A stretch of 64,000 bases of DNA from Maea johnstoni (GCA_963942565.1 OZ012687.1:14245445-14309444), one strand, 5' to 3'. Counted from the first letter of the stretch, positions 9,530 through 20,969 are shown. Numbers and translations: made by a program. Notes: generated from the sequence alone by a model not told the origin.

Positions 9530-10734
9530 TCCTCCTACTGCCTCTAAATAGCTTCTACCTACTCACATATGGAGGATTAAAACACACTGCAAGAACATGG
9601 ATGAGCTTCACCCCTTAAAACTCAACTCCTATCCGTGTAACAATATTACTACCTATTCACTCTCAGAGGATAAGAACACACTGCAAGAACATGGAGGAGC
9701 TTCACCCCTTAAAACTAAACTCATATCCATGTAACAATATTACTACCTATTCACTCTCAGAGGATAAGAACACACTGCAAGAACATGGACGAGCTTCAAC
9801 CCTTAAACTAAACTCCTATCCATGTAACAATATTACTACCTATTCACTCTCAGAGGATTAGAAGACACTGCAAGAACATGGAGGAGCTTCAACCCTTAAA
9901 CTAAACTCCTATCCATGTAACAATATTACTACCTATTCACTCTCAGAGGATTAGAAGACACTGCAAGAACATGGAGGAGCTTCACCCCTTAAAACTAAAC
10001 TCATATCCATGTAACAATATTACTACCTATTCACTCTCAGAGGATTAGAAGACACTGCAAGAACATGGAGGAGCTTCACCCCTTAAAACTAAACTCCTAT
10101 CCATGTAACAATATTACTACCTATTCACTCTCAGAGGATTAGAAGACACTGCAAGAACATGGACAAGTTTCACCATTAATACCAAGCTCCTACTCTTGTA
10201 AAATATCCTACCCACTCACTCAAAGGATCAGAACACACACCCAAAACCCAAGCTCCTACTCATGTAAAAAAAAACTACCCACTCACTCAGAGGATTAGAA
10301 CACACAGCCAGAACATGGACAAGTTTCGCCCTTTAAACCAGACTCCTATCTGTGTAACAATAGTACTACCCACTAACACTCAGAAGATTAGAACACACTG
10401 CAATAACATGGATGAGTTTCAACACTTAAAACAAGCTATTCTCAATCAACAATATAGCAACCTATTCACAGAGGATTATATCAGCGATAGAACATTGACA
10501 AGTTTCACCATTTAAACAAAGCTTCTGATATTTCCTTGTTTAAATATTACCATCAACTTGCAGAGGATTAGAAAAAATGCAAGAACATGGAGGAGCTTCA
10601 ACCTCTTAACCAAATTGCAATTTGTGTTGTAACAATATTACTACCCACTCATACTCAGAGAATTAGGCACCAGCGCTAGAACATGGACGAGTTTCAATCT
10701 TTAAACCAAGCTCCTATCCATATAACATTATCAC
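9530..10734. repeat. 93-94-bp tandem array, left part
   Basis: The unit contains AACAATATTACTACCTATTC, ACTCTCAGAGGAT, CACTGCAAGAACATGGA and GAGCTTCA. Six central units (9644, 9738, 9831, 9924, 10018, 10112) are close copies. Units become diverged and shortened on both sides to about 9530 and 10734. The array continues beyond the hAT insertion at 10735-11204. Confidence 0.95.
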
Positions 10735-11204
10735 TAGGGCTGGGCTTGACATCCAATCTTTTTCGATTCGATTCATTGACATATTTTTTTCGATTTCGAT
10801 TCTTTCGATTCGATTCTCGATTCATGCATTGTAGTGACATAGTTCATTGGAAAGTGTGGTGAGGGACAAGTATTTCGCGCGTTTTGTATTGTCAGTATGC
10901 ACCTGTCCCTCACCACACCCTCCCAAAGAAAAGGCTCACTCTGAAGCACCGCTTTCGGCGGCTTTCTGTGCTTCGTGGAGCAGAAAAACGAATAACAACT
11001 ACAACAACATGTGTTTTAATTGCATGCTTATTTGTATTTCTGTGTTTCGCCGCAATTTCACTTGTTTTAGCTTAATGATTCAAGGGATTAGACCGCGAAG
11101 GTCGGTCCCAAGAATCGAAATAGCGCTTGGAATATGCATTTCTTGAGTATCGATCCTCAAGAAATGCCAATTCAGAATCGCCGTGCGTATCGAGTCCAGC
11201 CCTT
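10735..11204. mobile_element. hAT-type non-autonomous element with 8-bp target duplication
   Basis: Ends TAGGGCTGGGCTTGACA and GTATCGAGTCCAGCCCTT are inverted. The exact 8-bp direct repeat ATTATCAC lies at 10727-10734 and 11205-11212. Eight-base duplications define hAT. The interior has TCGATTCGATT-rich arms and a central hairpin whose arms contain GTGTGGTGAGGGACA and TGTCCCTCACCACAC. It interrupts the 93-bp array. Confidence 0.9.
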
Positions 11205-11400
11205 ATTATCACTTCCAACTTTAATAAGAAAACAGTGCAAGACCATGAGTGAGGCAAGATAACTTTACCCTTGAACAATTTCTCAAAGTAACAATATTAC
11301 TACCCACTCAGGCACTCACAGAGGATAAGAAAACAGTGCAGGAAAATGTACAAATTTCACCCTTTCAGCCAAGTTCTTCCATTCTTGAAGCAGCTTCTCC
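11205..11400. repeat. 93-bp tandem array, right part
   Basis: Diverged units of the array continue after the hAT element (AACAATATTACTACCCACTC, ACAGAGGATAAGAAAACAG, CAGTGCAGGAAAATG). Confidence 0.8.
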
Positions 11401-11445
11401 AAGATGCAATACCAATGCTAGTATGCTACCCAATACCGCAGATAA

Positions 11446-11676
11446 GGCCAAGAAAAAAATATTGTTTGTTTCCTGTAACGGTCTGAAAAAAATAGGGTAG
11501 GTAGGTTGGTAAAATATTATTTTTTGCATTATTTTTTTTGGTCAAAAATGTGTTTTATGCATGTTTTATGTTGATTAGGAGTTGGAAGAGCGGAAAACAC
11601 TTTAGGGTAGGGATTATTTGAATAAAAACTTGTTAGGGTAGGGTTACAGGAAACAAACAATTTTATTTTTTAGGCC
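11446..11676. mobile_element. family C PIF/Harbinger-like MITE with TAA duplication
   Basis: GGCCAAGAAAAAAATATTG at the left, TTTATTTTTTAGGCC at the right, flanked by TAA on both sides (11443-11445 and 11677-11679). TAA/TTA is the typical PIF/Harbinger target. Confidence 0.85.
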
Positions 11677-11908
11677 TAAGAGAACAGTGCAAAGGTAGAA
11701 GAGAAACACAATAACTTCTATCTATCCCTGATAGACTACCAAAACTAAACAATCAGTTTTCTGTTAACAATTAAATCTAAATCTTTAACACCTAGCCCTG
11801 AAGATGAACACTAAATAAACCCCTCCACCCTTTTCCATGAACATCAATAATAATTGACCTATCTAATACACATGTTTTTTTATCTATTAATCTATGTTAT
11901 CTTTGAAA

Positions 11909-12034
11909 TTTGCCAGTGACTTGGGGTTAGGCAGTGGTTTTCGCCAGGTACTCCTCCACTACTTACAACTGGCTAGTCACGAATTAGCCACAATTGGCAT
12001 AAATGTGACGAAAAACAAAATTCCAAATCCAAAT
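11909..12034 (+). mobile_element. 5'-truncated Meta-SINE-like SINE
   Basis: Begins inside the body at TTGCCAGTGACTTGGGG and runs through ACTTACAACTGGCTAGTCAC to the AATTCCAAATCCAAA tail. The tRNA-like head is missing. Confidence 0.85.
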
Positions 12035-12725
12035 GCATGGTTGGAAGACCGTCCAGTGAGTAGGCTGCAAAGGCATTCTTCACATGTCTGTATAATTTCT
12101 GTGTAGTAATCCAGTCTCCCTGAGAATACTCTTATGACACATGGATCGTCAATCAAGGGATCCCGTTCATTGAGTCGCTGAGAACATTAATCCTCGCCGG
12201 CCACAAGTTAGCTGAATACCGCCATAAGGAGGGAGTCAAGTTCCGTGTCTTATCTCCTCAACCTACGGCTATCTTTCCAATAAAGCGCACCGATACCTCC
12301 CCTAGGAGCCCATTATGAAATAACAGTCGCTCCAAGCACTCTTTGGTTTTGTGTAATCAGCTTTGAGACACACCTTAGCGAAGGACATCGAGTAATGATG
12401 TTCAGAAGGCTGCTCTCTTATGAATAATGCAAGGAAAATATCCTCATCTAAAACACGTCTGATAAGTTCTTACCACATTAAAATGATAAATGCACAGTCA
12501 CTCTTCTTTTCAGGTAAAAAAGCTAATCAGGATTGTATAGGAATGAAAAAGAAAAGGATACTCTTGGACTACAGTTCAATGACAGTAGATAAAACTCAGT
12601 GGTACACTGTACATCTATTATAAAACTCAATACTAACTGTGCATCTACTATTAAATGTTATGCCCTTAAATATATACTGTTGTTTATCACAGTTGAACAT
12701 TATTGCAAAATTAATAAAAATCAGT
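12035..12725. other. low-repeat sequence, GC-richer at 12100-12400
   Basis: The part at 12100-12400 has more G+C than its flanks and no visible repeat. It contains no long open frame. It may be conserved non-coding DNA or an exon of a non-coding RNA, but nothing in the sequence proves either. Confidence 0.3.
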
Positions 12726-12729
12726 ATTC

Positions 12730-12930
12730 AACCCATTAATTCCTATAACATCTGAGAAGACTTTTCCATTTTGTTACTGTCAGAAGGACTAAAGCATCTT
12801 TTGGAAAAGATTTAAAGGAGATTGCTGATCATAATCCAAATACTGTAAAGTCCAAAAGTATTCCCAAATTTTTGCCAAGTATCATAAATCCAAAATGACC
12901 ATTGTTGAGGGAAATCCTAAATGTACATGT
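12730..12930. mobile_element. degraded family B-like MITE
   Basis: Begins AACCCATTAATTCCTATAAC and keeps a body of the right composition (AAAGATTTAAAGGAGA). The right end is lost. Confidence 0.45.
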
Positions 12931-13440
12931 TCTACCCTGAATGTGCATCTTTTGCTGCATATATTGATGACTGTGAAATACAGTACAAATCATTCAAATT
13001 TTCAAAATGTTAAATTTTTTATTTAAAAAAAATGTCAAATACACAATACTTTATAAAAGATAAAAAGGTTATTGAACTACTATACCTCAAATTAATTTTG
13101 GGTTGTGTGTTTTTAAGTTAATGTATATTGAAGATTGACCAACGAATTACCAATTCATGGAGTGAGCTGCAGGGATGAGACAGCAGTTATTTAGCAGGTA
13201 GCACTTGAGTGGCGGTCTATAAATACTGTATTTGCCAGGGAGTGCTATATCTTCAATTAATCATAGTAAGAGTTGCATACGCTATCATCCACATGCCAAT
13301 CACCCTCACTCTCTTAATTCAGTGGATACACCACAGAGAATGCAGCCTACAGAGCTGCTGCCGGCTGCAGACAAATATTTATCTCCTAATTATGTTGCAT
13401 TGTGGGGCAGTTCAGTGGTAGGTCAACTAGCTTAAATAGT
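12930..13440. other. unassigned AT-rich sequence
   Basis: No gene or named repeat recognised; open frames here lack domain or splice support. Confidence 0.35.
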
Positions 13441-13469
13441 ATAATGATGACGATGATGATGATGATGAT

Positions 13470-13528
<59 letters not shown>

Positions 13529-13745
13529 TAATAATAATAACAATAATAATAATAATAATGATAATAATAATATAATGATAATAATAATGATAATGATAAT
13601 AAAAATAATATTAATAACAATACTAATAATACTAATAATACTAATATTACTACTACTACTACTACTACTAATAATAATAATAACAATAATAATAATACTT
13701 CAACTAATAAAGTAATAATATTAATACTAATACTGCTACTCATAA
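13441..13745. repeat. compound trinucleotide microsatellite (GAT/AAT/TAC)
   Basis: GAT units, then long AAT/TAA runs with scattered GAT, then TAC units (about 13645-13667) and more TAA. The leucine/valine/tyrosine-rich frame on the minus strand is a by-product. Confidence 0.95.
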
Positions 13746-13865
13746 TGATAACAATAACATCAAAAGTAAGTATCAAAAGTAAATTAAAAGATATCTGTGA
13801 TGTAATACTAATCAGATCTCAACCAACAACTCAGCAAATACATGTTATTTTCAATAGTACCATAC

Positions 13866-13907
13866 ATAATTTTGTATTGGCCAAATTAGCCACCGGCAGT
13901 ATAAGGG
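13866..13907 (+). mobile_element. right-end fragment of family A
   Basis: Only the last ~40 bp are present (TTGGCCAAATTAGCCACC, then CAGTATAAGGG and TTAA). Confidence 0.75.
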
Positions 13908-13909
13908 TT

Positions 13910-14110
13910 AATCGGATTTCCCTGGAGGGCAGGAGTGTGTTTATTACAGTCTAGTGGTTGACTTGCCTGGCCCTATAACAAATAGGTCTGCCACCAGGGT
14001 GACATGGATCACCTCCAGGCAAAGCCAACAATTTGTTTCCTTTTCACCTGCCTCGCTGGCACGCAGCAGGTGAAAATACTACCTCCCAGAATTAAATAAG
14101 CAGCAGCTAG
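13910..14110. promoter_or_regulatory. candidate regulatory island with paired E-boxes
   Basis: Low-repeat, GC-richer sequence. TTTTCACCTGC (14041-14051) and GCAGGTGAAAA (14066-14076) form an 11-bp inverted pair with a 14-nt spacer. CACCTG/CAGGTG are E-boxes of the type bound by Snail/ZEB and some bHLH factors. Function is inferred only. Confidence 0.3.
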
Positions 14111-14111
14111 G

Positions 14112-14341
14112 CCAGCATTACTGCTGCCACCGGCATCACCACCAAAAACTAGCACTAATCGTTGGTTATCTTATGGAAAACATGTGTGACAAAGTCTTTT
14201 AGAGTAAAATCACCAAAACTAGCACTAAACCTCAATTACCTTAAGGAAAACATATGTGACAGAGTTTTTTAGAGTAAAATCACCAAAATTATCACTAAAC
14301 ATTGGTTACCTTAAGGAATCAAGATATGTGACAAAGTTTTT
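14112..14341. repeat. ~71-bp tandem array, left part
   Basis: Units contain ATCACCAAAACTAGCACTAA, AAGGAAAACATATGTGAC and TTTTTTAGAGTAAA. Three units are visible here; related units resume at 15960-16388 beyond a block of inserted elements. Confidence 0.85.
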
Positions 14342-14345
14342 TTAA

Positions 14346-15131
14346 CCCTTTATCACTCAACGCAACAATGTTGCCATGTCCCCTGCACTGCATGAGGGGT
14401 TACTCCTCAGAGACATTGTTGCGCAGTGCGTAGTGCACTGCAGTGCATAGGGAGCAGTGCTTTAAACAAGTTAAACGAGTAATTTCCATTTTTTATTTGA
14501 ATCTTTCATTTCGTTAAATATGATATTATTTGTGTTTAGAATATATTAACTTAAAAGTTGATTTTTGTCTGATTTTGCGCTTGACGCACTGTCAATAATG
14601 CACCTCGGCAAGTTCGTCTTCGTTGAGTGGTTAAATGAGTGGGATATCATCGTCTGATTCCCATGGATCGTGAAGGGGACGATAGTCGATCCTCTTCCAC
14701 TCTTCATCGGAATTATCCTGGTTTAAACTAGCCATTTGATGGCAGAAACAACGAAAAAATCCGGGAGAATATCAATGGTTTTGTGTGTTGCTAAGGACGC
14801 CACAACACGACGACGTCACTGGCGGTAATTCCCCATGACTTCCATATTTGGAGGGGGTTTTCCCGTAGTTTTCCCGCCGAAAATCACAGACTTCGAGTCC
14901 GAAAATAAGCATTAAATAACTATAGATTACGATTAAAAGGTAAGGGCAATAATATTGTATCTTTATTTAACAATCATTTGTGTACCAGCGATCTAAGATC
15001 GTGGTACCCAAAATACGCCAAAACTCGCTTCGTAGGAATAAGTGCACAAATACAATGACGCAATAACTCGCTACTGAGGAAGTGCAGCTGCACTCATGTT
15101 ACGAGTTATTGCGTCATTGAGTGATAAAGGG
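14346..15131. mobile_element. 786-bp piggyBac-type non-autonomous element
   Basis: Inverted ends CCCTTTATCACTCAA and TTGAGTGATAAAGGG lie between TTAA at 14342-14345 and TTAA at 15132-15135. Subterminal copies of CAATGACGCAATAACTCG/CGAGTTATTGCGTCATTG form a second inverted pair near the right end. It is longer than families A and B but has no transposase frame. It interrupts the 71-bp array. Confidence 0.85.
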
Positions 15132-15330
15132 TTAAGAATAAAATCACAAAAAAGCATGGCGCCATCAGGCCCATGAGACACTATTATATCAAAAACACTC
15201 TGTAAATGCACCAATTAAAAACATATGGAACCCTTCTGGCCCAACTTTAGACCATGGTGGAGCAACCCATGGAAGGAAAATATATGGAACTTCAAAGTTA
15301 TATGATCAAGTATTACTGCTAGTAGCAATA

Positions 15331-15403
15331 CAGTCAAACCCTGCCAAGTGACCATCCCCAAAGTTGACTATCTCAGGGGTGGTCACTTTCGAGGGGTTCA
15401 CTG
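15331..15403. mobile_element. 73-bp pogo-like micro-MITE
   Basis: CAGTCAAACCCTGCCAAGTG at the left and CACTTTCGAGGGGTTCACTG at the right are inverted, with TA on both sides (15329-15330 and 15404-15405). The whole element is nearly a palindrome. CAGT ends with a TA target fit the pogo/Tigger group. Confidence 0.7.
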
Positions 15404-15432
15404 TATCATGACACTCGATCAGTCCAGGGACT

Positions 15433-15726
15433 TGGCCAGGACCCGTCCTACCTGTCTTTTGGACAGGTAGTTTCCTGAAAACCTCCTGTTTGGACAGGCA
15501 AAAATTTCTATGATGATTTTTCAATTTTGACTTTTGGGTTGTAATAACCAAATAATTTCCTAACAAACTATCATCTAGGACATATCTGAAGTGTAAATTG
15601 CCCTTTTTGACACACTAAGCTATCAAATGTAGCTGGTATAAGGATTTGAAGTAAATCTGGACGGGCAAAAATTTTGAAATTGCTGTTTTGGACAGGCATT
15701 TTTGAAATCCTGGCTAAGACCCTGAC
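15433..15726. mobile_element. family F element
   Basis: Starts near GACTTGGCCAGGAC and ends CCTGGCTAAGACCCTGAC. It has the paired 'TTTTGGACAGG' blocks near each end. Compare the copy at 17531-17835 whose ends are ATGGTCTTAGCCAG and CTGTCTAAGACCAT. Confidence 0.55.
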
Positions 15727-15730
15727 TCAG

Positions 15731-15956
15731 TCCATTCATGCCTGTAGTGGGCAAAACCGTCAGACTAGTTTTTTGATATCTCTGTAACAAAAGCAATTAT
15801 CGAAAAATATTTGATATAAAAAGGATAAAAAAGATGTCCTCAGAAAGAAACTTCAAACTCTCCTTCAATCATTTTTCAATTCATGCTTTATTCCAAAGTT
15901 ATTTCAAAAAGATACAGATAGAACTAATCAAAGAGATTACTTAAGGCATGAATGGG
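15731..15956 (+). mobile_element. family B piggyBac-type MITE
   Basis: Begins TCCATTCATGCCTGTAGTGG and ends AAGGCATGAATGGG; flanks have drifted from TTAA. Confidence 0.7.
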
Positions 15957-15959
15957 TTA

Positions 15960-16388
15960 GCCAGAATTTCTCTAGAGACCAATTATGTGACAAGATGACT
16001 TCATTCAAAGTAAGATCCCCAAAAGTAGCGCTAAAACAGAGTTACTGTTAAAGAGATGCATGTGACTGAGTCACTTTAACAAAAGATCACCAAAAGTAGT
16101 ATTAAACCAGAGTTAATGTTAGGGAAACACATGTGACTGAGTTATTTTGAAGTAAGATCTCCAAAAGTAGTACTAAACCAGGTTTACTTCTAGGAAAAAA
16201 AACTTGGACTGAGTTACTTCAGCATAAGATCACCAAAAGTAGTACTAAACCAGAGTTACTGTTAAGGAAACACATGTGACTGAGTTTCTCAACATAAGAT
16301 CACCAAAAGTAGTACTAAACCAGAGTTACTGTTAAGGAAACAAATGTGACTGAGTTGCTTCAACATAAGATCACCTAAAGTAGTACTA
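15960..16388. repeat. ~72-bp tandem array, right part
   Basis: Units carry AAGATCACCAAAAGTAGTAC, TAAACCAGAGTTACTGTTA and ACACATGTGACTGAGTT. Five to six units. They are diverged relatives of 14112-14341, now separated by the piggyBac-type, pogo-like, F and B insertions. Confidence 0.9.
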
Positions 16389-16389
16389 G

Positions 16390-17068
16390 GGCTTGTGTTA
16401 AATTGAACATAGATTTAATTATGATAGAAATAATATATAAATAAACTCAAATCAAATAATATGAGCCAGTGATGAAAAATAAGCGGGAGCACGGTCAAAA
16501 ATGTTGAAAGATAAAGATTTGAAAAAAAGAAAAGAAAGAAAATAAAAAAAGATAGAAGCCTACAACATGCAGTATTGCCATGTGATCATATTGGTGGTCA
16601 CTAGATAATGAATTTAGTAAAAGTGTTTCTCTGTATGTGCTACACGCCACATGGCTGTTAGTGTAAAGCTTGTCTTGTCAAGGCACTGTGATAGAAGTAC
16701 CACCACTATTAATATCCTTTCTTTTACACTTCTCCACATTACATAGCTTCACCAGTTGTTCCTGTATCTATTCTGATCAATATCTAGGAAATATCAGCTT
16801 TTCCCTGCATATCATATCTTATTTACATTCACTGTGGAGCCTCCTCATTTCTCCAAAGGTTAGCATGATGTGTGAGTGTCCAGAATGATAATTGATTTAC
16901 CCACGATGAATACAAAACACACATGCTCTGAGGACATGCAGCACTGGGGAATATGCAAAGGGAGTGTGTTAACTCTGGCAATTCAGGGAAGTGTTAAATC
17001 ATGCTCCATATAGAGACAGCTATGAAAACATGACAGGAAAGGAGGTCATAAAAATAGAAGACTTATCG
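16390..17068. other. unassigned sequence
   Basis: No gene or repeat family recognised. A purine-rich AAAGAAAGAAAA patch lies near 16530. Confidence 0.35.
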
Positions 17069-17275
17069 TTACACATTAATACTTAAATAATTCCTCTAAA
17101 AATTGAGATATGGATCTACAACACTTTTGACAATAACTTTAGAATTGAGAATGATTTTAAAATATATTTGAAGCTAATTTGTAGTAATGTTCTGATTAAC
17201 AGTTCTCCATCTAACATTTTCCTATTTACATTCAAGCATAGAGCTATAATCTAGATATTGTTATTTGCAAAGAAT
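17069..17275 (-). mobile_element. degraded family B MITE
   Basis: Starts ACACATTAATACTTAAATAA and keeps CTTTTGACAATAACTTTAGA and ATTCTCCATCTAACATTTTC; no intact ends. Confidence 0.55.
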
Positions 17276-17424
17276 TAAAACACAAATTAATCCACTCAAC
17301 AGAGAATTGTTAGTTGAGTTTGGGTTAACCCTTTTTTTTCCTCCGATGAAACTGAGCCCTCTGTGAAACTGATCCCAGGTTACTTAAAATTAAGTTCTCA
17401 AAAATATGAAATTTGTAATTATGT

Positions 17425-17525
17425 TCATTGTCACCCATTTGTGACTAACCACAAATGCCTAACTCCAAGTCACTTTCTGCAATGTCTGGTCCATATTCAA
17501 ACCCAGGCAATGGGTGCAACACCTA
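17425..17525 (-). mobile_element. degraded SINE fragment
   Basis: Minus-strand remnants of the SINE body (AAGTCACTTTCTGCAATGTC) and B-box region (ATTCAAACCCAGGCA). Confidence 0.6.
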
Positions 17526-17530
17526 TACCC

Positions 17531-17835
17531 ATGGTCTTAGCCAGCAGGGTGTCTGGGTGTCTTTTTGGACACCCAAACCCTTAAAAAGCACCCCTCAGGA
17601 CACCCAAAAGATTTTGTGAGGAATTTCTTAAAATGTCAATCTCTGAAAGCATATAATTGATTTTTTTCATCTCCATATAATTCCCATTATATTGTATAAG
17701 GATATCATGCCTTGTTTTGATAAATTTGTACATGTTTTATGGTAAAAATCTGAATATATTGTGGTCCCCCTTAAAAATTTGGAAGCCAAAATATTTTACA
17801 ATTGCCAATTTTTTAAATCCTGTCTAAGACCATGC
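17531..17835. mobile_element. family F element, best copy
   Basis: Inverted ends ATGGTCTTAGCCAGCAGG and AATCCTGTCTAAGACCAT. Near the left end GGTGTCTGGGTGTC, TTTGGACACCC and AGGACACCCAAAAG repeat a GGACACCC word in both directions. No coding capacity. The superfamily is not clear. Confidence 0.6.
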
Positions 17836-18345
17836 CTATTCCCACTTGGCTATCAGGGCAGCTAGCTAGTCCCCAGGAAGCTATATGAAACTGGGCACAA
17901 TTTCTCGTTGACAATGACAGGATCACTAAGCACCCACAGCAACATACTCTGAAAATGCTGATGTCTTGTAAATAGAACAAAATATGTGAACTCACAAACA
18001 AGGTTCAAAACAACTGGATCATTGATCTTTCTCATTTCAGCATTTTGGAAAGGACATCCTCCGGGGGGCTCAATCAGCAAGAGAGTCAGAGCCAGCCGCA
18101 AATAAGAGTAAGGACATTTTCCAGCAAATTCCAAATGAGTCCCGATTACACCCTAACAAGGGAGGTAGCATTACTCCCCTGGGGCCACATGTCAGATCAA
18201 TATTGCCCTCACCACCAAAAGAGCAGTTTACAAGGAAGGAGACCGTCGTTGTCTAATTTGCCAGATCGTTTGGGGTAAGGCGACCTTTGTGTGCTTTCTT
18301 TATTCCCGTTCTCCTCTGTTGAGCTGTATCTACAGCGTGCAACAT
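17836..18345. other. low-repeat island with a possible weak exon
   Basis: A good acceptor-like tract (CTTTCTCATTTCAG) ends near 18041 and a donor-like GGG|GTAAGG lies near 18275, with a frame open between them. The peptide is not recognised and the composition is ordinary. It could be an exon, a non-coding exon or chance. Confidence 0.25.
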
Positions 18346-18570
18346 AACCACTGGCCCCATTGCAAGTTGCAATTGAATTTGGCAAAAAGCGGCAATGACT
18401 CAATGGGGCAAGCTGAACCAGACCCTGACTTGCCCCGCTCGGCAAGTAATGTTTTGGGCAAATTCCAATCTCACCATTGTTTAATAGAGTGGCGGGGCAA
18501 GTGGAAGTGCCGGCGGGGCAAGTCAACTTTAGGGGCAGCTTGCCCCGCTCAGAAAATAATGTTTTGCAAC
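18346..18570. mobile_element. degraded CTTGCCCC-rich element
   Basis: Repeated TTGCCCCGCTC, GGGGCAAG and GCGGGGCAAGT blocks in both orientations resemble the interior of the element at 280-626. The ends are not resolved. Confidence 0.45.
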
Positions 18571-19909
18571 CTATGTTGCACTCTGATGTATATCTCAAGC
18601 ATGCCTGTAATATCCTCATTTATTGTGGTGATATCTTTCCAATCAAATCACCGTTTGGTAAATATTTGAAAAGGTAAATACAATACTTAAATACTGTGAA
18701 AAGTATCAAACATCAAGACAATGCTTTGTATTCTTATTTCCAAGAATGAATTGATTAAGTATCAATTTTCTATTTTTGTTAACGCTTCCAGTACCATTTA
18801 AATCCAATTATATTTAATTTGACTCTCCTTAAATCACACAAGCGTTAATCGTATTGTGTGTCTCAACAATTCAGGGGAGACTACTAACTGACTAAAGCAC
18901 TCCAAGTACATATGAAATAAATAGTTTATTTTCTATTGACACTTCATTCCCCATTATGTTATTTTTCCTATTCATGCAATTGAGTCAATAAGGAAATGTT
19001 AGTGATGTACAAAGTAACTGGTCATGATTTTGTGCTGCTATTTATTTATTTTATCGGTTATTAAATAAGAATTATAACATCTTTTGATGTGTCACTGCAC
19101 TGCAGATTGTGTTACCCAATTTACATCAAATTATCCCTCCACAGATAGCATGCTTCTGGTCAAGTGTTTGTAATGAATGAAAGTGTACTTTCCTCCCATC
19201 ATGCCATAATATTTAGCTCCGAGACAGGTGGGCCACTAACTTATTCATGATGCAAAAACCTGACATGGAGCAATCATAATTTCCACCGCTTTTCTAGCTG
19301 CTAAATTCCTCTCCTTGTGGCATCTAACCTTGAAACGAGGTCAAGGTCAAACAATGGGACAAGGTTATAAACTCTGCCGTAACTATAGCATTCCACAAAG
19401 TAGTGTTTGTTACCAATTGGCCGACGGAGGTGTTTGTTTCTTGTAGCATAAATTGATAGTACAAATTTTGCATTCTAGCAAATGCCATCTATATGTCAGA
19501 AATATTGGATTACTGTTTGACAAACAAATTCATGTATTTTGAACTTCACAACTTAATTGCTACATGTTGATTGATTTTCATATTGCTGTATATAAATGAA
19601 TATCCCAAATGACAATTATTAATATGACAGTTTCAAGAAAAATATTGAGGGTTACGTGAGTGTTTCAAATAGCGTGTCTCCTTTTATATTAAAAGATTTA
19701 AGTTGAAGAGTGCGATCAATACCATGTATACAGACTGTACAAGCCTTCCATCGATCCGCATTGAGCCAAAAAGGTCAATTCCATGGTGGTACTACTCTTT
19801 TTTTTATTAAAAAAAAGAATATATAACGTGATGCCTATGAGACACCAGCAAAACATTGATCAATTCCCAAATTCACAGAATGAGATTTGCGTTTCTCTCC
19901 AGGTCAATA
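18571..19909. other. unassigned low-repeat sequence
   Basis: AT-rich, no tandem repeat, no MITE of the families described, and no supported exon. One of the longest stretches free of visible repeats in the window. Confidence 0.4.
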
Positions 19910-19913
19910 TTAA

Positions 19914-20115
19914 CCCATTCACAACTGAGACGTACAAATCGTCATATATTTAGGAAATATCTCAATAAGAATGCAACACTTTGTGAAATATCTGACTAAA
20001 CATGGTTGTTCCATTTAGATCCAATACCCCTTTTTCATTATTTTTCAAATATTACATTATTAAATGAGTCATGTTTGAAGCTGTCAGACCATGTGTGCGC
20101 CTAATTGCAAATGGG
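19914..20115. mobile_element. family B-like TTAA MITE, variant
   Basis: CCCATTCACAACTGAGACG at the left and CCTAATTGCAAATGGG at the right, with TTAA at 19910-19913 and 20116-20119. The body resembles B in size but differs in sequence, so it is a separate subfamily. Confidence 0.7.
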
Positions 20116-20199
20116 TTAATCCCAAGAATAGGATTGTGCTGAAAAAAAGAAACCAAGAAATAAAAACCCAAGCCTCAGCTTTTAAAGACTAGCTTAGCA

Positions 20200-20465
20200 C
20201 ACCAGGTTGGAAGTTAATTTAGGGTTGGAAACGGAATTAGGATCTTAGTGATTTCCTATTCAGCAATTGTAATGAGTTCTGCCCTTCCCATTGCTTTAAT
20301 TACCAGGGGGCTTTTTCAGGACATGGCGTGGCAGAAGTCTGGTGAGGACTTAATTGGCAATTAGGGACAGGCTTCAAAAGCCTAATAGGGGATGCTGGGC
20401 TGGAATCATTAACAAATAAACAAGCCCTCTTGGCAAGACTTCACAGAGGAGTGTCATGGTAAAGA
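20200..20465. promoter_or_regulatory. candidate conserved non-coding island
   Basis: Low-repeat sequence with several homeodomain-type TAAT cores (GAAGTTAATTTAGG, GCTTTAATTACC, GGACTTAATTGGCAATTAGG, GGAATCATTAAC) within about 220 bp. Regulatory function is inference. Confidence 0.3.
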
Positions 20466-20470
20466 TGCCT

Positions 20471-20768
20471 TAAAGAAAAAATCCCTCAAGACGCAAATGT
20501 CCATGGAACAATCTCCTACAGTCATTAAAGATGTAGTCCAATGTCCATGGAACAATCTCTTAATACTCATTAAAGAAAAAATCTCTCAAGATGCAAATGT
20601 CCATGGAACAATCTCCTACACTCATTAAAGATGTAGTCCAATGTCCATGGAACAATCTCTTAATACTCATTAAAGAAAAAATATCTCAAGATGCAAATGT
20701 CCATGGAACAATCTCCTACACTCATTAAAGATGTAGTCCAATGTCCATTGAACAATCTCTTTCATTAA
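20471..20768. repeat. 100-bp tandem repeat, 3 units
   Basis: ATGTAGTCCAATGTCCATGG recurs at 20531, 20631 and 20731, with internal GTCCATGGAACAATCTC twice per unit. Units are nearly identical. Confidence 0.95.
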
Positions 20769-20769
20769 A

Positions 20770-20968
20770 CCCTTCCAATGCTGAGGCTACTTTCGTCCAA
20801 AGCACAAGGATGCAAACATTTTTGAAAATCATCTTAACCCTATCATGTTGGTATTCATTGGATAGCTCTCGCTGAGTACTCTCAGATGAGTACGCATTTG
20901 CCAGGGTTTCAATCATTTTCAAGTTTTTAGTATCATTTTCTATTTTGCAAAATTAGCCACCAGCTGCA
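20770..20968 (+). mobile_element. family A MITE, right end lost
   Basis: Starts CCCTTCCAATGCTGAGGC and runs to GCCACCAGCTGCATG, where the terminal AAGGG is gone. It directly follows the 100-bp array. Confidence 0.8.
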
Positions 20969-20969
20969 T

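Noticed and set aside
13432-13776. Hydrophobic minus-strand frame resembling a membrane protein
   Set aside because: It is a trinucleotide microsatellite read on the other strand.
18209-18669. Overlapping 126- and 136-residue frames on opposite strands
   Set aside because: They overlap a CTTGCCCC-rich repeat and show no domain; open frames on both strands there reflect composition.
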